From Bacteroidota bacterium (GTDB lineage: Bacteria > Bacteroidota > Ignavibacteria > Ignavibacteriales > Melioribacteraceae), in contig JAEXOD010000061.1 in the NCBI GenBank assembly GCA_023447335.1, forward strand, positions 1-60,664: a DNA stretch of 60,664 nucleotides, written 5' to 3'. Shown here one piece after another: positions 44,318-53,258 of this stretch. The translations under genes and the position numbers were made by a program. A model generated the notes under the pieces. That model was given only the letters and a program-made list of their open reading frames with translations, did not search any database and was not told where the DNA came from. How positions within the stretch are numbered: the first letter of the stretch is position 1; every line of letters starts with the position of its first letter.

Positions 44318-44926
44318 ATGTTAAGAAAAATAGTATTATTAATATTTACAGTTTCTTTTTTAGCAGTTCTTCAAGGTTGTGGTCCTTCTAAAACAGTAAC
44401 TAGAATCGGAACAGATGAAGTTGTGGATTTAAGCGGACGTTGGAATGATACGGACAGTCGATTAACTGCAGAACAAATGATTAAAGGGCTTTTAGAGAGA
44501 CCCTGGGATGAAGATTTTCAAACACAAAACGGAAGAAAACCGGCTGTAATTGTTGGGACTGTTAGAAATTTAAGTTCTGAACATGTTGAAACAGGAATTT
44601 TTATCAAGGATATTGAACGTGAATTAGTTAATAGCAGTAGAGTAAAATTTGTTGCATCAAAAGAAGAACGACAAGAAATTAGAGATGAACGTCTTGATCA
44701 ACAAAGTTATGCTAACGAAGAATCCGCAAAGAGTTTAGCGAATGAAACCGGAGCTGATTTTATGTTAAAAGGGAGCATTAAAAGCCAAATGGATGCGGTT
44801 GAAGGTCAGCAGGTTAAATTTTATCAAGTTGATTTAGAGCTTATTAATTTAGAAAATAATGAGAAAGTTTGGATGGATTCGAAAAAAATTAAAAAGACTG
44901 TTGAAAAATCGAGTACAAGATGGTGA
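44318..44926 (+). CDS. LpoB-like outer-membrane lipoprotein
   Basis: A 202-residue lipoprotein with a signal peptide and lipobox LQGC (C21). The body resembles LpoB, the outer-membrane activator of a bifunctional penicillin-binding protein: DLSGRWNDTDSRLTAEQMIKGLL, then a beta/alpha domain with VIVGTVRNLSSEHVETGIFIKD and the ETGADFMLKGSI segment. GGGAGGT sits 5 nt before the ATG. It heads a three-gene set with the COG3014-like and LPP20-like genes, overlapping the next by 7 nt. Its role in peptidoglycan synthesis is inferred from the family. Confidence 0.82.
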   Translation: MLRKIVLLIFTVSFLAVLQGCGPSKTVTRIGTDEVVDLSGRWNDTDSRLTAEQMIKGLLERPWDEDFQTQNGRKPAVIVGTVRNLSSEHVETGIFIKDIERELVNSSRVKFVASKEERQEIRDERLDQQSYANEESAKSLANETGADFMLKGSIKSQMDAVEGQQVKFYQVDLELINLENNEKVWMDSKKIKKTVEKSSTRW

Positions 44927-46332
44927 TAAATTTTAAAGACTGTGTGATTAAAAGAGCAATTCTTTTCACATTTTTTCTTTCTTTAACAATTTTCCTCGCT
45001 TCATGTGGGAGCATGAGAACAAATAAAGATCATTTTGAAAAAATTGATAGATTTGTTCAAACAAGAAGTTTTGATACTGCAGCAACATTTTTAATAGCAG
45101 CTAAAGATCAGAGCTATGGTGAAAAAGATCGAGTTTTGTATTGGCTTGATTTAGGTTTATTATATCATTATCAAGGTGATTTTGTTAATAGTAATTTAAT
45201 GTTAGAAAACGCCGAATTTGCTATTGAAGATTTGTATACAAAGAGTATATCGAAAGGAGCCGGTTCTTTGTTGTTAAATGACAATGCCTTAGATTATTCG
45301 GGTGAGGATTATGAAGATATTTACTTAAATGTGTTTAAGTGTTTAAATTATATTGCATTAAACAAGCAAGACGAGGCTTTTGTTGAAGTAAGACGAATTA
45401 ATGAAAAACTTACATTACTTGAAGATAAATATCTTAAAATTACTGAAGATTATAATAGCAATGAGGATAATAAGACCGAAATTAAACCCGGTACAAGTAA
45501 TTTTCATAACTCAGCTTTCGGTAGATATTTAAGTTATTTGCTCTATCGAACTGAAGGAGATATAGACGGAGCAAGGATAGATATAGAAAAAATTACGGAT
45601 GCATTTTCCCTTCAAAATGAAATTTATAATTTTGAAAATCCGATTATAGATAGTGTTTTTTCTCTACCTGATTCCCTGGCAGCAATAAATCTATTAAGTC
45701 TATACGGTAAAGGTCCAGAAAAATTTGCTTATGATTTAATTGTTCATACAGATAAGGATTTAATTATTATTTATTCTTCTGACGGTCAAGATGAAAAACA
45801 ATTGGATGCGATTGTTTGGCCCGGAGTTGATAAAGGATTACATTTCAAATTATCACTTCCTAGAATGGAAAAAAAGTTGACAAATGTTTCAAAAATAACG
45901 GTTGAAATTGATAGTGTAGAAGTATCAACTTTTAAAAAATTAGAGAGCATTGAAGATGTTGCTTTAGAAACATATAAAATCAAAGAACCGATTATTTATC
46001 TTAAGTCAATTGCAAGAACTGTTATAAAAGCTATTTTAAATGAGGCAACAAATAAAGAGCTTGATAAACAGACCGGCGGAGGTTTAATGGGGTCATTAAC
46101 TAGAGCTATGACAGGTGCATTGTTAGATGCAACAGAAAATGCAGATTTAAGATTATCTCGTTATTTCCCCTCTACTGTAGGAATTAATGAGATTCTAGTA
46201 AAACCCGGGAAATATTCTATAAAAGTTAATTACTACGGTAGTGATAATAAGTTATTATTTGTAGATGATTTGGGATCACATGAAATATCGAAAAAAAATC
46301 TAAATTTATTTAGATCATTTTATTTAAATTAA
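44920..46332 (+). CDS. COG3014-like exported lipoprotein
   Basis: A 470-residue protein with an N-terminal hydrophobic segment and lipobox LASC (C29) in FLSLTIFLASCGS. The rest looks helical and TPR-like in its first 250 residues (GLLYHYQGDFVNSNLMLENA, NYIALNKQDEAFVEVRRI, SYLLYRTEGDIDGARIDIEK), with a beta-rich C-terminal part. It resembles COG3014 proteins from memory. Function unknown. Its ATG overlaps the LpoB-like stop by 7 nt; a GTG 30 nt downstream (MIKRAILF) is a possible alternative start giving a shorter signal peptide. It precedes the LPP20-like gene by 17 bp. Confidence 0.7.
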   Translation: MVINFKDCVIKRAILFTFFLSLTIFLASCGSMRTNKDHFEKIDRFVQTRSFDTAATFLIAAKDQSYGEKDRVLYWLDLGLLYHYQGDFVNSNLMLENAEFAIEDLYTKSISKGAGSLLLNDNALDYSGEDYEDIYLNVFKCLNYIALNKQDEAFVEVRRINEKLTLLEDKYLKITEDYNSNEDNKTEIKPGTSNFHNSAFGRYLSYLLYRTEGDIDGARIDIEKITDAFSLQNEIYNFENPIIDSVFSLPDSLAAINLLSLYGKGPEKFAYDLIVHTDKDLIIIYSSDGQDEKQLDAIVWPGVDKGLHFKLSLPRMEKKLTNVSKITVEIDSVEVSTFKKLESIEDVALETYKIKEPIIYLKSIARTVIKAILNEATNKELDKQTGGGLMGSLTRAMTGALLDATENADLRLSRYFPSTVGINEILVKPGKYSIKVNYYGSDNKLLFVDDLGSHEISKKNLNLFRSFYLN

Positions 46333-46349
46333 AGTTTTGGAGAATTTCC

Positions 46350-47357
46350 ATGAAGAATTTTAGTGCATTCTGTTTAATTATTTTTGCAATTACTAATTTT
46401 TCTATTAAAGCGCAAAATATTCCTGCTTGGATTAGTAATCCAAATTCAGTATATCCTGATATTAGTTACCTAGCAGCCGTTGGCGAAGGTGATAATAGAA
46501 AAGCTGCTGAAAATAGTGCATTAAGTAATTTGGCATTAATATTTAAATCAGATATTAAGGTTGATAACACTCAAATTGATAAGTATAATGAATTATTTGG
46601 TGACAAGGAAGGTTTCCAACATGAATCTAACGTTACGAAAAAAGTTAATGTATCGGGTGGTCAAACTTTATATAATGTTAAATTTGGTGAAACATTTACA
46701 AATAATATAGGAAGAGTATTTATTGTTGCATATATCGAAAGATTAGAAACTGCAGAAATATACAATGAAAAAATTAGCAATAATACTGAAAAGATTAAAT
46801 TTTTTGCAAATTTGGCTACTTCAAGTAATGATGTATTAACCAATTATGCTTCGTTAAATGCCGCTTCATTTTTTGCTTTGGATAATGAAATGTTAAAATC
46901 TCAACTTAAAATTATTAGTCCAGAATTTGGAAATTTTAATGATTCAGATTATGATTTTAATGATATAAATAAAAAAGCAATTGATGCTGCAAAGAAAATT
47001 TCCTTCAGTGTGAATATTGAAAATGATACTGATCAAAAAGTATCAACTTTTGTAAAAGATTTATTAAATTCTAAAGGATTTGTTATTAATGCTAATCCGG
47101 TTCTAAACATTACCGGAAATATTACATATGAAAAATTAGATTTACAAAGAAAAGAAAAATTTGTTTCTTGGACATTGTTCCTAAATGTAAGTAACCTTGC
47201 TAATGAAACAATTTTAACTTCTTCTTTTAAAGGTCGTGAAGGAAGTGTTTCTTATGATGCTGCAATTTCACGTTGTGTTAATGAGATTGGCAAAAAGATT
47301 AAAAGTGATTTTAATAAAAAACTGACTGATTTTTTTGACGGTCTAGTAAAAAAATAA
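46350..47357 (+). CDS. LPP20-like exported protein
   Basis: A 335-residue protein with a Sec signal peptide (1-21, ending IKAQ). It has the pattern PAWISNPNSVYPDISYLAAVG ... AENSALSNLALIFKSDI typical of LPP20-family lipoproteins of Helicobacter and many other bacteria, though no lipobox Cys is present here, so it is probably periplasmic. Function unknown. It is the last of the LpoB/COG3014/LPP20-like trio and ends 5 nt before a hairpin at 47363-47384. Confidence 0.7.
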   Translation: MKNFSAFCLIIFAITNFSIKAQNIPAWISNPNSVYPDISYLAAVGEGDNRKAAENSALSNLALIFKSDIKVDNTQIDKYNELFGDKEGFQHESNVTKKVNVSGGQTLYNVKFGETFTNNIGRVFIVAYIERLETAEIYNEKISNNTEKIKFFANLATSSNDVLTNYASLNAASFFALDNEMLKSQLKIISPEFGNFNDSDYDFNDINKKAIDAAKKISFSVNIENDTDQKVSTFVKDLLNSKGFVINANPVLNITGNITYEKLDLQRKEKFVSWTLFLNVSNLANETILTSSFKGREGSVSYDAAISRCVNEIGKKIKSDFNKKLTDFFDGLVKK

Positions 47358-47362
47358 TTATT

Positions 47363-47384
47363 AGCCGTAAGAAGACTTACGGCT
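47363..47384 (+). terminator. Hairpin after the LPP20-like gene
   Basis: AGCCGTAAG (47363-47371), loop AAGA, CTTACGGCT (47376-47384): a perfect 9-bp stem, 6 bp after the stop of the LPP20-like gene and 10 bp before the start of the ABC permease. No T-run follows, so it may be a weak terminator or an RNA-stabilising stem rather than a full stop. Confidence 0.45.
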
Positions 47385-47394
47385 TCCTATATAT

Positions 47395-48531
47395 ATGCTT
47401 CGTAAAATAAAAATTATCTTATTAATTGCAAAATGGGAATTTAAAGAAAAGTTTTTGCATAAGGCTTTTCTTATTTCATTTTGTTTAAGTCAATTTCTTT
47501 TGTTCATAACAGTTTATTTTATTAATTCTACAACAGAAGGTAATAAAACAACCGTCTACCCTATTGCCATTATTTCTAATTCGAAGAACCTGGACAATAG
47601 TTTTTTAAGGAAATTAACTAAAAGTAATGATTACATTTTTGTTAAAATAAATAAAAATAATTATTTAGATACAAATAATACTTTTAATGTTAATAAAGTA
47701 TTAAATGGTACTTTTATTGCTTGTTTAGAAATATTTGAGAATAAATATAGCCTTAGTATTTCTTCAAGTCTTAACAAAGATGAAATTATCGGTATCCAGA
47801 ATTATTTAAATGCGATAATTAATGACGGTGATGTAATTTTTTATGATTTATTAACAAACAAAGATGGAATAATTGACAAAAAATTGATCAGTATTATAGG
47901 AATTGTATTAATATTTGTATTTACAATATTAATATCATCAAATATGTTTTTGCGAGGTTTCTCAATTGAAAAAGAATCAAAATTATTGGAATTGTTGGTA
48001 TCAAGCACTCGTATTGAAAATATATTGATGGGTAAATCAATTGGGTTTTTTATATTTATATTGCTTCAGTTTATAGTATGGTTTATAATAGCTTCAATTA
48101 CTAGCGATGTGCTTTTTTACGAGACTTTCCATTCTATATGGGTTATCGTTTTATTATGCTTAGAAGTATTATTTTATATTGTTTTTTTCTTAATAGCTTC
48201 TTTACTTTCAAAACACGATAGTGATGCAAATATTATTTTAAGTAGTATAACGTTTTTCTTATTACTCCCCTTTCTACTAATTGAAAATTTGGTTTATTCA
48301 AAGGATTCTATTATTTCTAATTTATTAATATATTTTCCTTTTACCTCCTTTCCGTCAATAATAATTAAAAGTGTTAGATATAATTATAGTACTTCAGAAA
48401 TTTTATTGGCTATACTTATTATGATTACAACAATTGTTTTTATAGTAAGTTATATTTCAAAATCTTTAATTTCTAAACCAATTTTAAATAAAGTACTAAC
48501 TTTTAATTCGAAAAAGGTTAAACATGAATAA
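47395..48531 (+). CDS. ABC-2 type transporter permease
   Basis: A 378-residue integral membrane protein resembling NatB/ABC-2 permeases. One membrane helix near the N-terminus (about 27-45), a soluble loop (about 50-160), then five or six helices (about 165-185, 220-245, 250-275, 280-305, 320-360). The segment FSIEKESKLLELLVSSTRIENILMGK is a characteristic coupling region of this family. No ATP-binding partner lies next to it, so the ATPase must be encoded elsewhere. Likely exporter; substrate unknown. It overlaps nadD by 8 nt. The hairpin before it probably separates it from the previous operon. Confidence 0.8.
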   Translation: MLRKIKIILLIAKWEFKEKFLHKAFLISFCLSQFLLFITVYFINSTTEGNKTTVYPIAIISNSKNLDNSFLRKLTKSNDYIFVKINKNNYLDTNNTFNVNKVLNGTFIACLEIFENKYSLSISSSLNKDEIIGIQNYLNAIINDGDVIFYDLLTNKDGIIDKKLISIIGIVLIFVFTILISSNMFLRGFSIEKESKLLELLVSSTRIENILMGKSIGFFIFILLQFIVWFIIASITSDVLFYETFHSIWVIVLLCLEVLFYIVFFLIASLLSKHDSDANIILSSITFFLLLPFLLIENLVYSKDSIISNLLIYFPFTSFPSIIIKSVRYNYSTSEILLAILIMITTIVFIVSYISKSLISKPILNKVLTFNSKKVKHE

Positions 48532-49102
48532 TATTGCAATAATGGGTGGTACATTTGATCCGATTCATTACGGTCATCTAATTACTGCCACGTATATTAA
48601 AGAAAAACTAAATTTTGATAAAATTATATTTATTCCTTGTTATATATCTCCGTTGAAAACTAATATTAAAAACAGTGATTCAGAACATAGAATTAATATG
48701 CTCAAATTAGCAATAGAAGGAATTCAATATTTTGATTATTCCGATATTGAAATTAATAATACTGAGATTTCTTATACTTATAACACATTAAACAAACTTA
48801 AAAATATTTATAACAAGCTAAATCTGATAATCGGGTATGATAATTATGCTGTTTTTGATAAATGGTATAATCCGGAAGGTATTTTTGAATTATCGACTGT
48901 ATTTGTATTGAATAGAAATATTAAACTACCGGATTTAAATATTCTACATAACTATTATTCCAGATTTGTTTTTCTAGATAATCCGTTAATTGAAATATCG
49001 TCTACAGATATTAGAAATAGAATAAAAACCGGAAAAAATATTGATTTTCTTGTTCCTGAAAAAGTAAATGACTACATTATAAAAAATAATTTATATAGGT
49101 AA
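48524..49102 (+). CDS. nadD: Nicotinate-nucleotide adenylyltransferase
   Basis: Makes deamido-NAD from nicotinate mononucleotide and ATP. The HxGH nucleotidyltransferase motif is in MGGTFDPIHYGHLITA, and the ISSTDIR-like SSTDIRNRIKTG motif is near the C-terminus, followed by VPEKVNDYIIKNNLY. The 192-residue length is normal. It overlaps the ABC permease gene by 8 nt and is followed 3 bp later by a small exported protein. A common bacterial neighbour, RsfS, is not present. Confidence 0.95.
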   Translation: MNNIAIMGGTFDPIHYGHLITATYIKEKLNFDKIIFIPCYISPLKTNIKNSDSEHRINMLKLAIEGIQYFDYSDIEINNTEISYTYNTLNKLKNIYNKLNLIIGYDNYAVFDKWYNPEGIFELSTVFVLNRNIKLPDLNILHNYYSRFVFLDNPLIEISSTDIRNRIKTGKNIDFLVPEKVNDYIIKNNLYR

Positions 49103-49105
49103 ATA

Positions 49106-49735
49106 TTGTTACGCTTAATTCTAATACTTTTATTAACATTTTTTAGCACTACATTTTGTCAACAAGTTACACCAAAATTAAATGAAGGAATCATGTTCAT
49201 AACAAAATATGTTTCTTCAACTTATTACGATTCCCTAAAGCAAAAACATTCTGATTTAGAGCTAGTAGATTCAATATATTTTAATACAATAAAATACTAC
49301 AATAACAACTATAGTGAAGCTTTGTTGGCTTTAACTATTGCATGTTTACCTATTGAAGAATTTGATATTAAAGTACCCCTTATAAAAATAAAATTATCTT
49401 TACATGTTCCGGTTCCGAAAAGTGAACTACACAAAAAAAAGAATAAAAATTTACCAAAACAGTTTTTATTCAAGAGAAAAGTAAATGATGTTGATAAATT
49501 AAGTCATTTCTTTGGGAATGCGTTTTGGAGTTATAGCATTCAAAGCACAAGATTTACAACTTTATTAGGATATTTTGTTGAGTATTTTGAAGCTTTATTT
49601 AAGGTTGACGGAGCATTAGATAAACGGGATATTTTTATCAATAAATTAGGTGAAAATTTTGGATTGGAGCTAAATTTTAATAAATTTGTAAAACCTTCTG
49701 AATATTTTATTAAATTAAATAATTATCAAGAGTAA
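49106..49735 (+). CDS. Exported hypothetical protein with DK-x2-HF motif
   Basis: A 209-residue protein starting at a TTG (49106), with a signal peptide (about 1-18, FSTTFCQ). The N-terminal half is helical (FITKYVSSTYYDSLKQKH). The C-terminal half carries DKLSHFFGNAFWSYSI, then VEYFEALFKVDG, KRDIFINKLGENFG. This DK-x2-HF...E...D-x3-N-x2-G pattern is like that of VanZ-like and DUF2279 domains, and of the protein at 12635-13576. Identity is unproven. No recognised function. It lies between nadD (3 bp) and the sigma54 activator (3 bp), probably cotranscribed. Confidence 0.6.
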   Translation: MLRLILILLLTFFSTTFCQQVTPKLNEGIMFITKYVSSTYYDSLKQKHSDLELVDSIYFNTIKYYNNNYSEALLALTIACLPIEEFDIKVPLIKIKLSLHVPVPKSELHKKKNKNLPKQFLFKRKVNDVDKLSHFFGNAFWSYSIQSTRFTTLLGYFVEYFEALFKVDGALDKRDIFINKLGENFGLELNFNKFVKPSEYFIKLNNYQE

Positions 49736-49738
49736 GTT

Positions 49739-51106
49739 ATGAACAGAATATATATTATAGATGATGAAATTGAAATTTGCGAAAGCATAAAGATGATTTT
49801 AGAATATGAAAATTACGAGGTTGAATACTCAACTAATCCTCAAAAGGGTTTAGATGAATTTATTTCTGAAAATTATAACTGCCTACTTCTTGACATACAG
49901 ATGAACGGTGTTAACGGATTTGAAGTTTTAGATTTGCTATATAAACGAAATAATAAAACTCCAATAATTATGATTTCCGCTCATAGTAGTTTAGAAAATG
50001 CTGTGAAAGCAACAAAACTGGGTGCGTTTGATTTTGTTGAAAAACCGATAGATAGAGATAAATTATTAATTAGTATTCGAAATGCTGTTGAAAAGTCAAG
50101 ACTAATTAATGAAAATGAAAAACTAAAAATCGGCACTCTTGCGGGTACTAAAATATTAGGCAATAGTAATGCAATTAAAAACATACTTTCTACGATAAAT
50201 AGAGTTTCTAAAACAGAAGCACGTGTTTTAATAACAGGTGAAAACGGTACAGGTAAGGAGTTGGTTGCACAAGAATTACATCTTCAAAGTGCCAGAGCAA
50301 ATAACGATTTTGTAGAAGTAAATTGTGCTGCTATTCCGAATGAATTAATTGAATCTGAATTATTTGGTCATGAAAAAGGTTCTTTTACCGGGGCAGTTAA
50401 ACAGAAAGTCGGAAAATTTATGCAGGCAAATAACGGAACCTTATTTTTAGACGAAATTGGAGATATGAGTTTACAAGCTCAAGCAAAAGTTCTAAAAGCT
50501 ATTGAAGAAGGAAAAATTGAACGTGTAGGAGGAGAACAAAAAATTGATGTTAATGTAAGGTTGATTGCGGCAACCAATAAAAACTTAATTGAAGAAATTG
50601 AAAAAGGAAATTTTAGAGAAGATTTATATCACCGGATTAATGTGATACCCATTCACCTACCCCCGCTAAGAGATAGACGAGAAGATATCCCCATTTTAAT
50701 TGATTATTTTAATAAGGATTTGAGTATAAAATATAATTTAACACCCAAAGAATTTTCGCCTGAATTAATAAAATTTTTAAGCGGATTAGAGTGGAAAGGT
50801 AATATTAGAGAATTAAGGAACTTTATTGAGAGAATTATAATAATGCTTCCGGAACAATACTTAAAGATTTCGGATATTCAAAGTGTTTCTCCTTATCAAA
50901 ATAAAAAGAATGAAGATAATGACCTTTTTGACATTTCAAATTCTTTTCAAGAGTTTAAAGAGAAAGCTGAAAAAATGTTTATTTTTAAACAACTTGAAGC
51001 AAATAACTGGAATATTAGTAAAACAGCCGAAATATTGGATATTCAAAGAAGTCATCTTTATACAAAGATGAAAAAATATGGTCTTGATAAAGATATAGAA
51101 GAATAA
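49739..51106 (+). CDS. NtrC-family sigma54-dependent response regulator
   Basis: A 455-residue regulator. The receiver domain (1-120) has the phospho-acceptor D52 (LLLDIQMNG) and acidic residues D8-D9. The AAA+ domain has Walker A GENGTGKE (167-174), the sigma54-contact loop GSFTGA (214-219) in place of the usual GAFTGA, and Walker B LFLDEIGD (235-242). The C-terminal Fis-type HTH (about 412-455: NWNISKTAEILDIQRSHLYTKMKKYG) binds enhancer sites. It should activate sigma54 promoters when phosphorylated. No histidine kinase is adjacent; the nearest sensor gene is the convergent PAS-only protein. sigma54 itself is not in the window. Confidence 0.93.
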   Translation: MNRIYIIDDEIEICESIKMILEYENYEVEYSTNPQKGLDEFISENYNCLLLDIQMNGVNGFEVLDLLYKRNNKTPIIMISAHSSLENAVKATKLGAFDFVEKPIDRDKLLISIRNAVEKSRLINENEKLKIGTLAGTKILGNSNAIKNILSTINRVSKTEARVLITGENGTGKELVAQELHLQSARANNDFVEVNCAAIPNELIESELFGHEKGSFTGAVKQKVGKFMQANNGTLFLDEIGDMSLQAQAKVLKAIEEGKIERVGGEQKIDVNVRLIAATNKNLIEEIEKGNFREDLYHRINVIPIHLPPLRDRREDIPILIDYFNKDLSIKYNLTPKEFSPELIKFLSGLEWKGNIRELRNFIERIIIMLPEQYLKISDIQSVSPYQNKKNEDNDLFDISNSFQEFKEKAEKMFIFKQLEANNWNISKTAEILDIQRSHLYTKMKKYGLDKDIEE

Positions 51107-51107
51107 T

Positions 51108-52460
51108 TTAATATTCCGGATTACGCATTGCAAGTAGTTTAATCATTTTATCTCTATAATCGCACATTATATTTATGGCTTCAAATTTAATAACCCCGTC
51201 ACCATTTCGATTTTTAATTTTAATTGTAAAAACGTTTGTGTTGTTTCCTTGAATTTGCCTTAAATACTCGGTTCGTTCAGAAGAGTCAAATATTTCAAAC
51301 AAAGTCTTTTTGGTTAAAGGATTAATCATAATTCCTGTAATATCTTGAAACTTAGTGCTGGCATCAACAATAATTCCGTTTTCATGAAATATTTGATAAG
51401 GGAATAAATCGAAAACAACGGTTTGATAATATTCCAAAGCTGATTTCAGTTCAACTTTGTTGGATAAATTAGTTTTTAAACTATTTAAGTCTAATGTTCC
51501 CCTTTTTGATTCATCAGTTTTTATTCTCTCAAAATTTTCTTCAATCTTTTTAATTTTTGTTATATCTTCGGCAAAACCGTATATATATTGTATAAATCTA
51601 CCTGTTTCTTCAAATTGCGGAAACATATAGTCTTTAATCCAAATAAATTCGCCGTTTTTATCAATAATCCTATATTCACCCCATGTAATTTCATTCGGAG
51701 TTAATTTTAGTCGTTGTTTATGAAACTGGGGCAAATCTCCTTGAGTTATTATAGAAGTCCAACCGCCTAAGTCTTCTACATCTCTAAGTTCGTAACCGGT
51801 TATTTTCTTAAATGCCTTACTTGCTTCTATCAATTGAAATCTTGAATTTGAAATTACACGAATTGTATAGAAAAATGAATCTTTAAGATTTGTAATTAGA
51901 TTAATCTTAGTAGTAAATCCGGTTAATTTCTGTTCGGCTAACTTTCTTTTTTCGATTTCTTTTTCAAGAAGTTGTTTATGGAGCGTTGTTTCTTTAATAA
52001 ATTCTGATTTTATTGTATCACGAGTAAAATCCCATTTATCCATATCCATTATTTCAAGCAGTAAATATTTTTTATTTCCGTAATCAATCGGTGTTAATGA
52101 TACTTCAAATAATTTTTGTATTGACTGACTGAAAATGATCTTTTCATAAATAAAATTTATTTTCTTATCAACTAATCCGGTTTTAATATTTTTAACTTCT
52201 TTGACTAAAAAAGGGTCGATTTGGTCAAGTTTTGATTGAGTTAAATTATTAATTGAAATATTATAAAAATTTGCGGCAGCTGAATTTGCAAATATTATCG
52301 AATCATTTTGTGTATCATACAAAATAACTGGGTTGTTGATACTATCAAAAACAAGTTTATTAATTAATCTGATATTATTAAGAACTCGAATTTTGTTTTC
52401 CAATTCTTTTTGAATTTCTTGTGTACTTCCAAAATTATCAAATTTTTGTTCTTCTTCCAT
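51108..52460 (-). CDS. Three-PAS-domain protein without a kinase domain
   Basis: About 450 residues. Three PAS-like regions (about 35-140, 195-325 with a clear PAC motif GEYRIIDKNGEFIWIKDYM, and 355-450) are separated by charged coiled-coil linkers (KQLLEKEIEKRKLAEQKL). There is no HisKA/HATPase, GGDEF, EAL or HTH domain, so it must signal by partner interaction. It is convergent with the sigma54 activator (1 bp between stops), so a functional link is tempting but unproven. I chose the ATG at 52460, 9 nt after the TIGR02757 stop and with AGGGTG upstream; a longer frame from 52502 overlaps that gene. Confidence 0.8.
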   Translation of the reverse strand: MEEEQKFDNFGSTQEIQKELENKIRVLNNIRLINKLVFDSINNPVILYDTQNDSIIFANSAAANFYNISINNLTQSKLDQIDPFLVKEVKNIKTGLVDKKINFIYEKIIFSQSIQKLFEVSLTPIDYGNKKYLLLEIMDMDKWDFTRDTIKSEFIKETTLHKQLLEKEIEKRKLAEQKLTGFTTKINLITNLKDSFFYTIRVISNSRFQLIEASKAFKKITGYELRDVEDLGGWTSIITQGDLPQFHKQRLKLTPNEITWGEYRIIDKNGEFIWIKDYMFPQFEETGRFIQYIYGFAEDITKIKKIEENFERIKTDESKRGTLDLNSLKTNLSNKVELKSALEYYQTVVFDLFPYQIFHENGIIVDASTKFQDITGIMINPLTKKTLFEIFDSSERTEYLRQIQGNNTNVFTIKIKNRNGDGVIKFEAINIMCDYRDKMIKLLAMRNPEY

Positions 52461-52468
52461 TTCACACC

Positions 52469-53257
52469 CTAAAATGTTTCTTTTCGCATCCCGATATGAC
52501 ATAATGCAAAATCGTATTTAATCGGGTCTTTCTTATCAAATATTTTTAAATTGTTCGTAATTTCTTCAGCCATCTGCCAATTAACGGTTTTAGATCTTGT
52601 TAAACCCAAATCAGTAGAAATTTTTGCAATATGAGTATCAATCGGAATAACTAATTTTTCAGAAGGAATTTCATACCAAAGTCCAAAATCTAATTCATCT
52701 TTTCTTATCATCCATCGTAAAAACAGGTTTATTCTTTTGCATGCACTTCCATTTTTGGGGTTAGGAAACATAAATTTCAATCCATGTGTCAAAGCTGAGT
52801 ATTTTTTTAATCTATGCTCAATGTTTTCTGAAAATAAAGAAATGCTGCTCTTTAAATTATCATCGCTTTCAAAGTAATACATTAAAAACATATATTTAAT
52901 TGATCCGTAAACTAATATAATATCATGTAATACTTTGAATAAAGTTATTATATCTTCTGTTGAAAAAAATCTATGATAAATCCCTTGAAATTTTTTCTTT
53001 TGTTTTTCAGCATCAAATTTTAAAATATAATTATATGGACTTTTACCCATTATTTTATGTAGTTTTTCTAATATAGATATAATCTGTTTTATATTTCCAA
53101 AAGCAAAAGTGGAAGAAATTAAACCGCTTATCTCAATATCTCTTGGATCCGAATATTTATGCAAAAACTCCAATGGATCAGGAGATAATTTTGTAATATC
53201 ATATGCTTTGTAGTGATAATCCAGTTTTTTCTTTATTTGAGCTTTTGATAATTGCAT
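52469..53257 (-). CDS. TIGR02757 family protein (DUF2400)
   Basis: A 262-residue protein with the pattern of TIGR02757: SPDPLEFLHKYSDPRDIEI, then GLISSTFAFGNIKQII, then INLFLRWMIRKDELDFGLW and VIPIDTHIAKISTDLGLTRSKT. It has helix-hairpin-helix-like features related to DNA glycosylase folds, but no catalytic assignment has been made to my knowledge. It lies 1 bp after pdxJ and 9 nt before the PAS gene. Cytoplasmic. Confidence 0.82.
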   Translation of the reverse strand: MQLSKAQIKKKLDYHYKAYDITKLSPDPLEFLHKYSDPRDIEISGLISSTFAFGNIKQIISILEKLHKIMGKSPYNYILKFDAEKQKKKFQGIYHRFFSTEDIITLFKVLHDIILVYGSIKYMFLMYYFESDDNLKSSISLFSENIEHRLKKYSALTHGLKFMFPNPKNGSACKRINLFLRWMIRKDELDFGLWYEIPSEKLVIPIDTHIAKISTDLGLTRSKTVNWQMAEEITNNLKIFDKKDPIKYDFALCHIGMRKETF

Positions 53258-53258
53258 C

